NCBI RefSeq assembly: GCF_008642375.1
Contig: NZ_CP029194.1
Location: 3,100,001-3,164,000 of the forward strand
Direction: 5' to 3'
DNA from: Streptomyces venezuelae
GTDB taxonomy: Bacteria; Actinomycetota; Actinomycetes; Streptomycetales; Streptomycetaceae
Length of the DNA: 64,000 nucleotides
The position numbers and the translations under genes were made by a program. Below the pieces are notes generated by a model that did no database searches, was not told the DNA's origin, and saw only the letters and a program-made list of their open reading frames with translations. Positions 34,713-43,134 of the stretch are shown one piece after another. Numbering within the stretch: position 1 is the first letter of the stretch; every line of letters begins with the position of its first letter.

Positions 34713-35657
34713 CTATACGTCGATCTTCGAGAAGCGGCGGATGGCGGCGAAGCCGACCACGTACAGCGCGAAGGCGGCGACCACCGCAAACTGTCCGACG
34801 GTCGAGCCGGTCATCCGGTCGAGGGCTCCGGGCTGCATGTTGTCGATGAGGAGGAGCGAGCCGACGCCGATGACGGGGACCGAGTACGCGGTCATGCTCA
34901 CCTGGGAGAGCTGGGTGCGGACCTCGCGCCGGGTCTCCTTGCGCTCCTCCAGGGTCTCGGTGAGGTTCCGGAGGGAGGAGACGACGGTGCCGCCCGCCCG
35001 GTTGGCGAGGACGAGGGTGGTGACGAGGACGACGAGCTCGCGGGAGGGGAGGCGCTCGGCGAGTTCGCCGAGGGCGTCGTCGAGGGAGGTGCCGACGGCC
35101 AGCTGCTGGGCCACCTTCTCCAGCTCGTCTCCGGCCGGGGACTCCATCTCGTCGGCGGCGAGGCTGAGCGCCATGCGCAGGGCCAGTCCGGCCTGGGTGG
35201 CGTTGGCCAGGATGCGGGAGAGCTCCGGGAGCTGGTTGATGAACTTCTCGATGCGCTTCTGCCGCTGCCAGTTGAGGTATCCGAGGGCCACCCAGATGCC
35301 GAGCAGGCCGCAGATCGGGCCGAAGAAGGGGGAGAGTGCCGACTGGCCCACCACCCACAGGACCGCCACGGTCGCCGTCAGCGCCACCGTGAACTCGCCC
35401 GGCGTGACGTCCAGGCCCGTCGCCGCGATGCGCAGCTCCAGCTTCCGGCCGAGCGCCGTCCGGCGTACGCGCCGGTCGATCCCCCGGAAGTAGCGCCTGC
35501 GGCGGCCGGTCGTCTCGGGATCGGCCGTCTCGTCGAGTCGGGCGACGAGCGCCGCGTGCCGCCGGGCCCCGCTCGCGTACACCTGGACGCCCGTGACGGC
35601 GAGGACGCAGCAGAGCAGCGCCACGCCGATCGTCAGCCAGAAGGGGTCGGTCAGCAT
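34713..35657 (-). CDS. tadB: TadB-like type II secretion F protein
   Basis: This 314-residue membrane platform protein has an N-terminal helix, a second helix pair around residues 100-130, the T2SSF helical domain (LPELSRILANATQAGLALRMALSLAADEM; RAGGTVVSSLRNLTETLEERKETRREV) and C-terminal helices. It pairs with TadC and is driven by the CpaF ATPase encoded immediately upstream (10-base gap). Length is standard. Confidence 0.9.
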   Translation of the reverse strand: MLTDPFWLTIGVALLCCVLAVTGVQVYASGARRHAALVARLDETADPETTGRRRRYFRGIDRRVRRTALGRKLELRIAATGLDVTPGEFTVALTATVAVLWVVGQSALSPFFGPICGLLGIWVALGYLNWQRQKRIEKFINQLPELSRILANATQAGLALRMALSLAADEMESPAGDELEKVAQQLAVGTSLDDALGELAERLPSRELVVLVTTLVLANRAGGTVVSSLRNLTETLEERKETRREVRTQLSQVSMTAYSVPVIGVGSLLLIDNMQPGALDRMTGSTVGQFAVVAAFALYVVGFAAIRRFSKIDV

Positions 35658-35667
35658 GCCCTCGCTC

Positions 35668-37011
35668 CTAGTTCGCTTCGCGGGTGGCGAGCCCCGCGTC
35701 GGTCGCGGCCACCCCGAAGGCCTGCGGGATCGGCTGGCCGGCCATGTACAGCCGCTCGGCGACCCGCCGGGGCAGCGGGTGGTACGTGAACTGTCCGTAG
35801 ACCCGGCCGTCGGCGGCGACCGGCTGCGCCTGGAAGCGGCAGATCGTGGCGAGCAGGAAGCGCTCGCGCCCGTGGGAGGCGAGGACGGCTATCTCGGTGA
35901 TCCGGCGGGTGCCGTCCGGGTGGCGGGTCAGCTGGACGAGGACGTCGATCGCGCTGTTGATCTGGTCGCGGAGCGCCTCGAAGGGCACCTTCACCTCGGA
36001 CATAGAGGCGAGCGTCTGGAGCCTCATCAGTGCGTCCTCGGCGGAGTTGGCGTGGACGGTGGCGAGAGAGCCGTCGTGGCCGGTGGACATCGCCTGGAGC
36101 ATGTCGAGCGTCTCTCCGCCGCGGACCTCACCCACGATGATGCGGTCGGGGCGCATGCGCAGGGAGTTGCGTACGAGATCGCGGATGGAGATGGCGCCCC
36201 GGCCCTCGATGTTCGGCGGTCGGGCTTCGAGGCGGATGACGTGAGCCTGCTGGAGCTGGAGCTCCGCCGAGTCCTCGATGGTGATGATCCGCTCGCCCTC
36301 CGGGACGAGACCGGAGAGGGCGTTGAGGAGGGTCGTCTTCCCCGTGCCGGTGGCGCCGGAGACGATCACGTTGAACTTGGCCTGAACCAGTCCGGACAGC
36401 AGGAGCAGCATCTGCTCGTCGAGCGAGCCGAGGCCGATCATCTCGTGGAGCGTGTACGCGCGGGGGAAGCGGCGGATGGTGAGCGTCGCCCCGGTGAGCG
36501 AGAGCGGCGGGATGATGACGTTGACGCGCTCGCCGGAGGGGAGACGGGCGTCGACCATCGGGTTCGACTCGTCGACGCGGCGGTTGACGGTCGAGACGAT
36601 CCGCTCGATGGTCTGCATCAGCTGGTCGTGGGAGGCGAAGCGGAGCGGCAGCAGCTCGACGCGGCCGGCGCGCTCGATGAAGATCTGGTCGGGGCCGTTG
36701 ACCATGATCTCGGTGATCGAGGCGTCTTCGAGGAGGGGTTCGAGGACGCCGAGCCCGAGGGCCTCGTCGACGACGCGGCGGATCAGCTGGCCGCGCTCGG
36801 CGGTGGAGAGGACCGGGCCCTCGCGGCTGATGATGTGGCCGAGGACGCGCTCCAGGCGGGCACGCCGCTCGGCGGCCGCGAGCGCGGACATCTCGGTGAG
36901 GTCGATCTCCTCCAGGAGCTTGGCGCGGAAGGCGGCGACGAGATGCCCGTCCTCCCGGCCGGCCCCGGCGCCCTTGTCCTCGGGGGCGTTGATCCGGGCA
37001 CGCAGACTCAT
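35668..37011 (-). CDS. cpaF: CpaF/TadA secretion ATPase
   Basis: This 447-residue type II/IV secretion ATPase powers Flp pilus assembly or retraction. Visible are the N-terminal all-helical domain, the Arg-rich linker, Walker [12 protein letters not shown], Asp box [11 protein letters not shown], Walker [12 protein letters not shown] and the His box [14 protein letters not shown]. The tail is longer than usual, with [11 protein letters not shown]. The ATG at 37011 follows GAAGGAGGG; the apparent longer frame upstream overlaps a tadE gene and is rejected. It is in the middle of the tad operon. Confidence 0.95.
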   Translation of the reverse strand: MSLRARINAPEDKGAGAGREDGHLVAAFRAKLLEEIDLTEMSALAAAERRARLERVLGHIISREGPVLSTAERGQLIRRVVDEALGLGVLEPLLEDASITEIMVNGPDQIFIERAGRVELLPLRFASHDQLMQTIERIVSTVNRRVDESNPMVDARLPSGERVNVIIPPLSLTGATLTIRRFPRAYTLHEMIGLGSLDEQMLLLLSGLVQAKFNVIVSGATGTGKTTLLNALSGLVPEGERIITIEDSAELQLQQAHVIRLEARPPNIEGRGAISIRDLVRNSLRMRPDRIIVGEVRGGETLDMLQAMSTGHDGSLATVHANSAEDALMRLQTLASMSEVKVPFEALRDQINSAIDVLVQLTRHPDGTRRITEIAVLASHGRERFLLATICRFQAQPVAADGRVYGQFTYHPLPRRVAERLYMAGQPIPQAFGVAATDAGLATREAN

Positions 37012-37030
37012 GACGTGTCGTCCCTCCTTC

Positions 37031-37426
37031 TCATTCGTCGTCCTCGGTGGGCGGGGTGCGGGGCATGGTGGCGGTCTTGACGACGGGCTCGAAGTCCCAG
37101 AAGGGGATGACACGGGGGATCTCGACGCGGACGGTGATCACGACCGCCTCGTCTCCCGTCCCGCCCCCGCATCCCCCGATCTCGGGGTCGACCCAGCCGC
37201 TGACGGCCGCGCGCCCCGCCGTCTCGCAGTCCGGCGCGTCCTCTTCGTCGGTGGTCGCCGCCCGCGCGGCGGCGCGGGCTGCCGTGCCCGCCTGCTGGGC
37301 GGCGTACGCGACGATGCCGAGCTGAAGGCCCGCGAGCCCGACGACGAGCAGGAGGGGGAGGAAGCCGAGGTATTCGATGGCGGCCTGGCCCCGGTCACGA
37401 GCCCTCGTCCGGAGGTGTTCCCTCAT
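37031..37426 (-). CDS. TadE-like pseudopilin (first)
   Basis: This 131-residue pseudopilin has DRGQAAIEYLGFLPLLLVVG at its membrane segment, matching the prepilin-peptidase site (after Gly, with Glu5). The outer part has a few cysteines (DCET, GGCGGG) and beta strands. The stop is 19 bases before cpaF, and the ATG overlaps the end of the next upstream tadE (ATGA), so both are made together. TadE pseudopilins are needed for pilus assembly. Confidence 0.88.
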   Translation of the reverse strand: MREHLRTRARDRGQAAIEYLGFLPLLLVVGLAGLQLGIVAYAAQQAGTAARAAARAATTDEEDAPDCETAGRAAVSGWVDPEIGGCGGGTGDEAVVITVRVEIPRVIPFWDFEPVVKTATMPRTPPTEDDE

Positions 37427-37800
37427 CGCCTCAGGCCCTCCTCCGAGATCGCGCCCGCTGTGGCCGACACGTCGAAGAGCCCGCCCACGCCCGGGAAGAG
37501 GACAGGGACCCGGATCGTCACCACCGCCGTCGACATGCCGCCGCTCGTCGAGCAGGACGGTTCATCGGCGCCGCCCCTCCACGCCCCGTCCAGGTGCCGC
37601 AGGGCAGCGCCCTCGCAGTCGCCGTCCACAGACTCCGCCCGCGCCCCCTCGTCCGCCGCATTGGCCGCCAGCGTGTACGTGTACCCCACCAGGACGACCT
37701 GCCACAGCAGCGCGAGCGTCAGCAGGATCAGCGGCACCATGCCGAGGAACTCGATCGCCACCTGTCCTCTGTCGTCGTCGTCCCGGATCGTCGGCCGCAT
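37423..37800 (-). CDS. TadE-like pseudopilin (second)
   Basis: This 125-residue pseudopilin, like its neighbour, has DDDRGQVAIEFLGMVPLIL (Gly-Gln cleavage site, Glu5) and an outer domain with two cysteines (DCEGAAL and PSCSTSGG). It resembles TadF or TadE. It is coupled by a 4-base overlap to the first tadE and separated by 3 bases from the CpaE-like gene. Confidence 0.88.
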   Translation of the reverse strand: MRPTIRDDDDRGQVAIEFLGMVPLILLTLALLWQVVLVGYTYTLAANAADEGARAESVDGDCEGAALRHLDGAWRGGADEPSCSTSGGMSTAVVTIRVPVLFPGVGGLFDVSATAGAISEEGLRR

Positions 37801-37803
37801 CGC

Positions 37804-39063
37804 TCAGCGGCCTCCGGTGCGGCGGCGCAGCCCCAGCGAGCCCCGGTCGCCCGCCCGGGCGAGTTCCTTGCCGGGCCTGCCGGGCGCGGGGGTCGCCTGG
37901 ACCAGGCCCAGCTCCCCCGCGAGGGACCACAGCGCCTGCATGACCGTCGACTTGGCGTCCAGGTCGTGGAGCCGGCCCGCGTCGACGACGGCCTGGAGCT
38001 CCTTGAAGTTGGCGGGGACGGAGACGCCCGCCGTCCGCGTGCCGGTGATCTTCTGGACGAGCGGCGGCTGGATCTCCGTGGACCGGTGGTGGCGGTTGAC
38101 GAGGGTGATCGTCTCCTCGGCCTTGCGTACCTGGAGGCGTTCCCACATCCGTACGGTCCGCTTGGCGGCCCGCACCGCGACCACGTCCGGCGTGGTGACG
38201 AGGAGCGCGGTGTCGGACATCTCGATGGCGGCGGCGTTGGCGCCGGTGAGCTGCGAGCCGCAGTCGACCACGACGACCTCGTGCCGCGCGCGCAGCGCGC
38301 TGACGATCTGGCGGGCGGCCCGGTCGGTGACCTCCTCGCCGCGTTCGCCCTCCGCCGGGGCGAGGAGCAGTGCGAGGCCGGTCTCGTGGACGAAGACGGC
38401 GTCCTGGAGGACGCGGGGCGAGATGTCTGCGATGGCCGCGAGGTCGGCGGCCGACCGCCGGAACTGGACGTCGAGGTAGGAGGCGATGTCGCCGCCCTGG
38501 AGGTCGAGGTCGAGGAGGGCGACGGTCCGTCCGGAGGCGCGGGCGGCGAGGGCGAGGTGGACGGCGGTGACGGTGGTGCCGACGCCGCCCTTGGCGCCGC
38601 TGACGGTGACGACGGTGCCGCCGGGTCCGGTGGCGATCTCGGCCCCGGCGCCGAGGTGGCGGCGGACGCCGGCGGACCACTGGGCGGCGGCCTGGACGCG
38701 GCTGGCGAGCTCCTCGTACCCGAGGGGGAGGGTGACGAGGCCGCGCGCGCCGGAGTCCATGGCGGCGGAGAAGAGGACGGGGCTGGCGTCGGCGGTGATG
38801 AGGACGACGCCGACGGCCGGGAAGCGGAGGGCGACCTCGCGGACGACGTCGAGCGCGGGGACGGGTCCGATCCGCTCGTGGACGAGGACGACCTCGGGGA
38901 GTTCGTCGAGGGACTCGGCGGCGAGCCGGGCGAGGGTGTCGACGAGCTGGGTGGAGTCGGTGACGGGCGCGGCGGGTTCGGCGTCGGGGAGCTGGCTGAG
39001 CAGGGTGACGACGGACCGGGCCGCGTCGGGGTCGCCGACGGCCGGCAGGATCCTGGTGGTCAT
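37804..39063 (-). CDS. CpaE/TadZ-like ATPase
   Basis: This 419-residue protein has a receiver-like N-terminal domain (about 1-140: VVLVHERIGPVPALDVV, SGARGLVTLPLGYEEL, without a clear phosphorylatable Asp set) and a MinD/ParA-type ATPase (from VTVSGAKGGVGTTV, the deviant Walker A). LLDLDLQGGD and VVVVDCGSQ follow. CpaE/TadZ places the pilus machinery, often at a cell pole; in Streptomyces the site is unknown. ATG 39063 is 7 bases after cpaB. Confidence 0.88.
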   Translation of the reverse strand: MTTRILPAVGDPDAARSVVTLLSQLPDAEPAAPVTDSTQLVDTLARLAAESLDELPEVVLVHERIGPVPALDVVREVALRFPAVGVVLITADASPVLFSAAMDSGARGLVTLPLGYEELASRVQAAAQWSAGVRRHLGAGAEIATGPGGTVVTVSGAKGGVGTTVTAVHLALAARASGRTVALLDLDLQGGDIASYLDVQFRRSAADLAAIADISPRVLQDAVFVHETGLALLLAPAEGERGEEVTDRAARQIVSALRARHEVVVVDCGSQLTGANAAAIEMSDTALLVTTPDVVAVRAAKRTVRMWERLQVRKAEETITLVNRHHRSTEIQPPLVQKITGTRTAGVSVPANFKELQAVVDAGRLHDLDAKSTVMQALWSLAGELGLVQATPAPGRPGKELARAGDRGSLGLRRRTGGR

Positions 39064-39070
39064 TCCGGCC

Positions 39071-39778
39071 TCACTTGTCCTTGTCGAGCGTGTAGGTGCG
39101 GTCGCGCTGGTCGGCCGGGGCCCCGCCGGTGGAGGGGGCGACGAGGGCGAGGCGTACGTGCTCGGCGAAGGACTCGGCGTACGCGACGCGCTGGGTGTCG
39201 AGGGTGGAGAGCGCGAAGCTGATCGGGACGGCGTTGGCGGCGCGGCCCGAGCGGTCGTTGTTCTCGGAGATCGGGGTGAGCTTGCCGACGGAGAGGACAC
39301 GGGCGTTGGCGACGATCATCCGCGACTGGGAGGGGTCGTCCTTCTTCTCGCCCTCGAAGGTGGCGTAGATGTTGACGGTGGCCCCGGGGGTGATCTTGCC
39401 GGCGACGCCTGTCGCCGCGTCGATCATGATCGCGATCTCCTGCTGGCCCGGCTGGAGTTCGGGCTGCTCGACGATCATGTCGGTCTGAAGGAGGGATCCC
39501 TCCTTGAGCTCGGTGACGGCGATCCTGCCCTCGATCTGGCGGAGATCGGTGACGGCCGTGGCGGACAGCCAGCGCTTGGGCATGGAGATCTGCTCGAACA
39601 GGTCCGCGCTCAGGGGTTTGTAGGGGGCCACGTTCCTCTTGAGCCGGTACGCGGTGACCTCCGGGCCGACCTTCGCGTTCACGTCGCTGATGACCGTGAG
39701 GACGCCCGCGAAGGCGCCGAGGGCGCACAGGACGGAGAGCAGCAGGAGGATCACGCCGCGGCGCTGGCGGGAGTTCAT
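39071..39778 (-). CDS. cpaB: CpaB/RcpC-like pilus assembly protein
   Basis: This 235-residue protein has one N-terminal membrane helix (GVILLLLSVLCALGAFAGV) and a SAF domain (about 40-110: VTAYRLKRNVAPYKPLSADLFEQ; GRIAVTELKEGSLL), followed by a beta-rich domain (IDAATGVAGKITPGATVNIYATF). In diderms CpaB/RcpC works with a secretin; here there is none, so it probably forms a wall-side conduit. First gene of the main tad operon. Confidence 0.88.
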   Translation of the reverse strand: MNSRQRRGVILLLLSVLCALGAFAGVLTVISDVNAKVGPEVTAYRLKRNVAPYKPLSADLFEQISMPKRWLSATAVTDLRQIEGRIAVTELKEGSLLQTDMIVEQPELQPGQQEIAIMIDAATGVAGKITPGATVNIYATFEGEKKDDPSQSRMIVANARVLSVGKLTPISENNDRSGRAANAVPISFALSTLDTQRVAYAESFAEHVRLALVAPSTGGAPADQRDRTYTLDKDK

Positions 39779-39875
39779 GGCCGTACTTCCTCGATCGGAT
39801 CCGTGGGTCTGGGCGGACGGGGGTGGCAGTGCGCGGGGCGGAGCCGGTGCGCGGGACCGGGGCACACGGCGGCGC

Positions 39876-40967
39876 TCACGGGACGGTGCGCGGGTCGATC
39901 GCGGAGCCGGGTGCGGGGAGGGGGCGGGCCGCGTGGGCCGGTACCGCGCCGAGGGCCCGTGTGACGCCACGAGCCGGAACGGCGTCGAGGGCGGGTCCCG
40001 CACCACGCACCGGTCCCGCACCCTGCACCGGGCCCTCACCACGTACCGGAGCCGCGTCGAGCGCCGGTGCCGGGCCTCGGGCCGCGCCGAGCGCCTGGGT
40101 CGCTCCCCCGGCCCCGTGCGCCGGGCCCGGGAGTGCCGTCACCGCCGTCAGCGGGGCCGCGCAGAAGCCGCAGCGGTCGCCGATGAGCTCCATGCCGCAC
40201 CAGTGGCAGGACTCGCGCCGTACGGAGGAGACGAGCTGGTAGAGGACGGGCAGGTCGGGCAGGTACGCGGCGAACTCCACGACCTTGCCCGTGCCCCACC
40301 AGCCGGGCGAGGCCTCGGGCAGCGCCGTCTCCTGGACGGGTCCCTGGATCTGCCAGGCCGGCACGAGGGCGGTGGCGGGCCAGTCGGTCTGGAGCTGACC
40401 GCGGGCGACGAGGAGCTGGGTGCCGAACTCCGGCCCCGCGAGGCGCTGGTCGCCCGCTCCGCCGAGCCGGACGATCTGCGGTGTGGGTCCGGCGAGGACC
40501 GCGAAGTGGGCCCCGGGCAGCCAGCTCTTGAGGTGGGAGGAGAGGCTGACGGGTACGCGGTCGAGGCGGGACACCGAGCCCAGTACGGCCCCGGCGTAGA
40601 TGTAGTGGGCGAGCAGCCGGGCTGCGGAGGCGAGCACGCCGGGGCTGAAGTCGCAGGCCGCGAGTTGCCTCAACTGCCGGACGAGCACGGCCGCTCCGAG
40701 CGGCGGCAGGTCGGTTCTGACCAGCGCGATCCGGTCGCTCTCGAGGAGGGCGCGGACGGCGTGCAGGCGCCGCTCGACCGCGGCGGGGGCGGAGGTGGGG
40801 CAGACGACGACCACGCTGCCGTACCGCGCGAGGAGTTGCTGCATGTCGGCGACGGAGGCGTCGAGGGGCCGGGTCCCGGGGGCCGGGAGCACGGCGGCGT
40901 TCGGCGTCTGGGGGTCGGTCGGCGGCAGCACCAGGTCGGTGCTGGTGACCGCGATCGCTGTCGGCAC
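39876..40967 (-). CDS. Tad-linked zinc-ribbon protein of unknown function
   Basis: This 363-residue protein begins VPTAIAVTSTDLVLPP and has a large domain with an alpha/beta pattern (SVVVVCPTSAPAAVERRLHAVRALLESD; GAAVLVRQLRQLAACDFSPGVL). A zinc ribbon follows (CHWCGMELIGDRCGFC, about 265-280), then a degenerate Ala/Gly/Pro tail built from GAGPVRGAGPALDAVPARG-like repeats. I do not recognise the large domain. It lies 97 bases upstream of cpaB in the same direction and may be the first gene of the tad operon. GGGGG is at correct spacing from GTG 40967. Confidence 0.68.
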   Translation of the reverse strand: MPTAIAVTSTDLVLPPTDPQTPNAAVLPAPGTRPLDASVADMQQLLARYGSVVVVCPTSAPAAVERRLHAVRALLESDRIALVRTDLPPLGAAVLVRQLRQLAACDFSPGVLASAARLLAHYIYAGAVLGSVSRLDRVPVSLSSHLKSWLPGAHFAVLAGPTPQIVRLGGAGDQRLAGPEFGTQLLVARGQLQTDWPATALVPAWQIQGPVQETALPEASPGWWGTGKVVEFAAYLPDLPVLYQLVSSVRRESCHWCGMELIGDRCGFCAAPLTAVTALPGPAHGAGGATQALGAARGPAPALDAAPVRGEGPVQGAGPVRGAGPALDAVPARGVTRALGAVPAHAARPLPAPGSAIDPRTVP

Positions 40968-41360
40968 GTCAGACCCCCGTCCCCTCCGGCCTCCGGGGTC
41001 CCGGGGGCCGCAGATCACCTACCGCGTTCGGGGCGTCACCGAAGGGCGCCGCCGCCTCTGCACTTTATCCACGTCACCCGGGGTGGTGAACACACAATCC
41101 GCCAAGCTCCTCTCACTTTCTTCGGGCCCGGCGACGGGGGCCGGAGAGCCTTCGCTCCCCCGCCGGTGCGCCGGCTTCACCCCCTTCGACCTCCCCTTGT
41201 TGCCAGAGGTCTTGACAACGCGATTGGTCTGGACCAGCTTGTTCCGACAACGGTGGCCACCGTCCGCACCCCCGCACCAGACTCGTACCCCCGTACGAGC
41301 CCCTCCGTACGACGACGTACGGCACCTCCACCTCCCCAACTCCCCCACCGGAGGATGCAC
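40968..41360. other. Divergent intergenic region with chitinase promoter
   Basis: This 393-base gap between the zinc-ribbon protein (leftward) and the chitinase (rightward) contains the dre-like operator and promoter at 41205-41241 and two 5'-leader hairpins, CTCGTAC-CCCC-GTACGAG (41282-41299) and CCGTAC...GTACGG (41305-41322). No gene is supported. Confidence 0.6.
41205..41241 (+). promoter_or_regulatory. DasR-type (dre) operator in the chitinase promoter
   Basis: TTGACA (41212-41217) is the -35. The palindrome ATTGGTCTGGACCAGC (41223-41238) lies between it and the expected -10. It matches the dre consensus TGGTCTAGACCA at 11 of 12 positions. AGGTCTTGACAA (41206-41217) resembles a second copy, as in the direct repeats of known Streptomyces chitinase promoters. 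N-acetylglucosamine-dependent control by DasR is expected. Confidence 0.75.
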
Positions 41361-43076
41361 GTGGACCGCACCACCACCCGCCCTCACGGACGTCGATGGC
41401 TCGGCGGAGCCCTCGCGATCGCCGTCGGATCCGGGCTCGTCCTCGTCGGCGGAGCCGGCACCGCCCAGGCGGCCGACGTGAACGTCGCCAAGAACGCCGG
41501 ATTCGAGAACGGCCTCGCCAACTGGTCCTGTTCGGCCGGGAGCGGCGCCGCCGTCTCCTCGCCCGTACGCACCGGGGCCGGCGCCCTGCGGGCCACCCCG
41601 GCCGGTCTCGACAACGCCAAGTGCGTGCAGACCGTGACCGTCAAGCCCAACTCCACGTACACGCTGAGCGCCTGGGTCCAGGGCGGCTACGCCTACCTCG
41701 GCGCGAGCGGCACCGGGACCGGCTCGGGCAGCGTCTCCACCTGGACGCCCGACAGCGCCGTCTGGAAGCAGCTCACCACCAGCTTCACCACCGGCGCGAG
41801 CACCACCTCCGTCGAGGTCTACACCCACGGCTGGTACGGCACCACCCCGTACTCCGTCGACGACGTCTCCGTCTTCGGCCCCGACGGGGGCGGCGGTCAG
41901 GACCCCGACCCGGTCGTCCCGGCCACCCCGGCCGGCCTCGCCGCGGGCGCCGTCACCTCCTCCTCCGTCGACCTGAGCTGGACCGCCGTCTCCGGCGCCA
42001 CCGGCTACAAGGTGTACCGCGACGGCACCAACCCCCAGGTGGTCACGGGCACGTCGACGACCGTCTCCGGTCTCACCGCCGACACCGCCTACCAGTTCCA
42101 GGTCGCCGCGACGAACTCCGCGGGCGAGTCGGCGAAGTCGTCCGCCGTGTCCGCGCGGACCGCCAAGGTCACCGATCCGGGCCCCGGCCCGGCCGTGCCC
42201 AAGCACGCGCTGACCGGCTACTGGCAGAACTTCAACAACGGCGCGGCCGTCCAGAAGCTGCGGGACGTGCAGTCGCAGTACGACATCATCGCCGTCTCCT
42301 TCGCGGACTCGACCGCCACGCCCGGCCAGATCGTCTTCAACCTCGACCCGGCCGTCGGCTACGCCTCCACCGCCGACTTCAAGGCCGACATCGCGGCCAA
42401 GAAGGCGGCCGGCAAGTCCGTCATCATCTCGGTCGGCGGCGAGAAGGGGAACGTCACGATCAACAGCGACGCCTCCGCCACCGCCTTCGCGAACAGCGCC
42501 TACGCCCTGATGCAGGAGTACGGCTTCAACGGCGTCGACATCGACCTCGAGCACGGCATCAACTCCACCTACCTGACCAAGGCGCTGCGCCAGCTCTCCG
42601 CGAAGGCGGGCTCCAGCATGGTCCTGACGATGGCCCCGCAGACCATCGACATGCAGAACACCGGCACCGAGTACTTCAAGACGGCGCTCGCCGTGAAGGA
42701 CATCCTCACGGTCGTCAACATGCAGTACTACAACAGCGGTTCGATGCTCGGCTGCGACGGCAAGGTCTACAGCCAGGGCTCGGTGGACTTCCTCACCGCG
42801 CTCGCCTGCATCCAGATCCAGGGTGGCCTCGCCCCGTCCCAGGTCGGCCTGGGCGTCCCCGCCTCCACGCGGGGCGCGGGCAGCGGCTACGTCGACCCGC
42901 AGATCGTGAAGAACGCGCTCGACTGCCTGACCAAGCTCACCGGCTGCGGCAACTACAAGCCGGCCCAGGCCTGGCCGACGCTGCGCGGCGCGATGACCTG
43001 GTCGACCAACTGGGACGCGACGGCCGGCAACGCCTGGTCGAACGCGGTGGGCCCGCACGTGCACAACCTGCCGTAA
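41361..43076 (+). CDS. Secreted GH18 chitinase with CBM and fibronectin III domains
   Basis: This 571-residue chitinase has a signal peptide (1-35), a carbohydrate-binding beta-sandwich (about 38-170, NVAKNAGFENGLANWSC start), a Gly/Pro linker, a fibronectin type III domain (about 185-270) and a GH18 catalytic domain (about 285-571). The catalytic motif is FNGVDIDLEHG, with the acid Glu as last residue of DxDxE, and MQYYNSG closes the site. It hydrolyses chitin outside the cell. GTG 41361 has GGAGG at a 6-base spacing; the ATG 41355 is too close. Promoter evidence for DasR control is listed separately. Confidence 0.93.
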   Translation: MDRTTTRPHGRRWLGGALAIAVGSGLVLVGGAGTAQAADVNVAKNAGFENGLANWSCSAGSGAAVSSPVRTGAGALRATPAGLDNAKCVQTVTVKPNSTYTLSAWVQGGYAYLGASGTGTGSGSVSTWTPDSAVWKQLTTSFTTGASTTSVEVYTHGWYGTTPYSVDDVSVFGPDGGGGQDPDPVVPATPAGLAAGAVTSSSVDLSWTAVSGATGYKVYRDGTNPQVVTGTSTTVSGLTADTAYQFQVAATNSAGESAKSSAVSARTAKVTDPGPGPAVPKHALTGYWQNFNNGAAVQKLRDVQSQYDIIAVSFADSTATPGQIVFNLDPAVGYASTADFKADIAAKKAAGKSVIISVGGEKGNVTINSDASATAFANSAYALMQEYGFNGVDIDLEHGINSTYLTKALRQLSAKAGSSMVLTMAPQTIDMQNTGTEYFKTALAVKDILTVVNMQYYNSGSMLGCDGKVYSQGSVDFLTALACIQIQGGLAPSQVGLGVPASTRGAGSGYVDPQIVKNALDCLTKLTGCGNYKPAQAWPTLRGAMTWSTNWDATAGNAWSNAVGPHVHNLP

Positions 43077-43093
43077 CGGCAGTCGGATCGACA

Positions 43094-43127
43094 GCGCCGC
43101 GCCGCCGCTCCCCCGGCGGCGCGGCGC
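43094..43127. terminator. Bidirectional terminator
   Basis: GCGCCGCGCCGCCG and CGGCGGCGCGGCGC pair around CTCCCC between the chitinase and the convergent kinase. Confidence 0.85.
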
Positions 43128-43134
43128 CGTCCTC

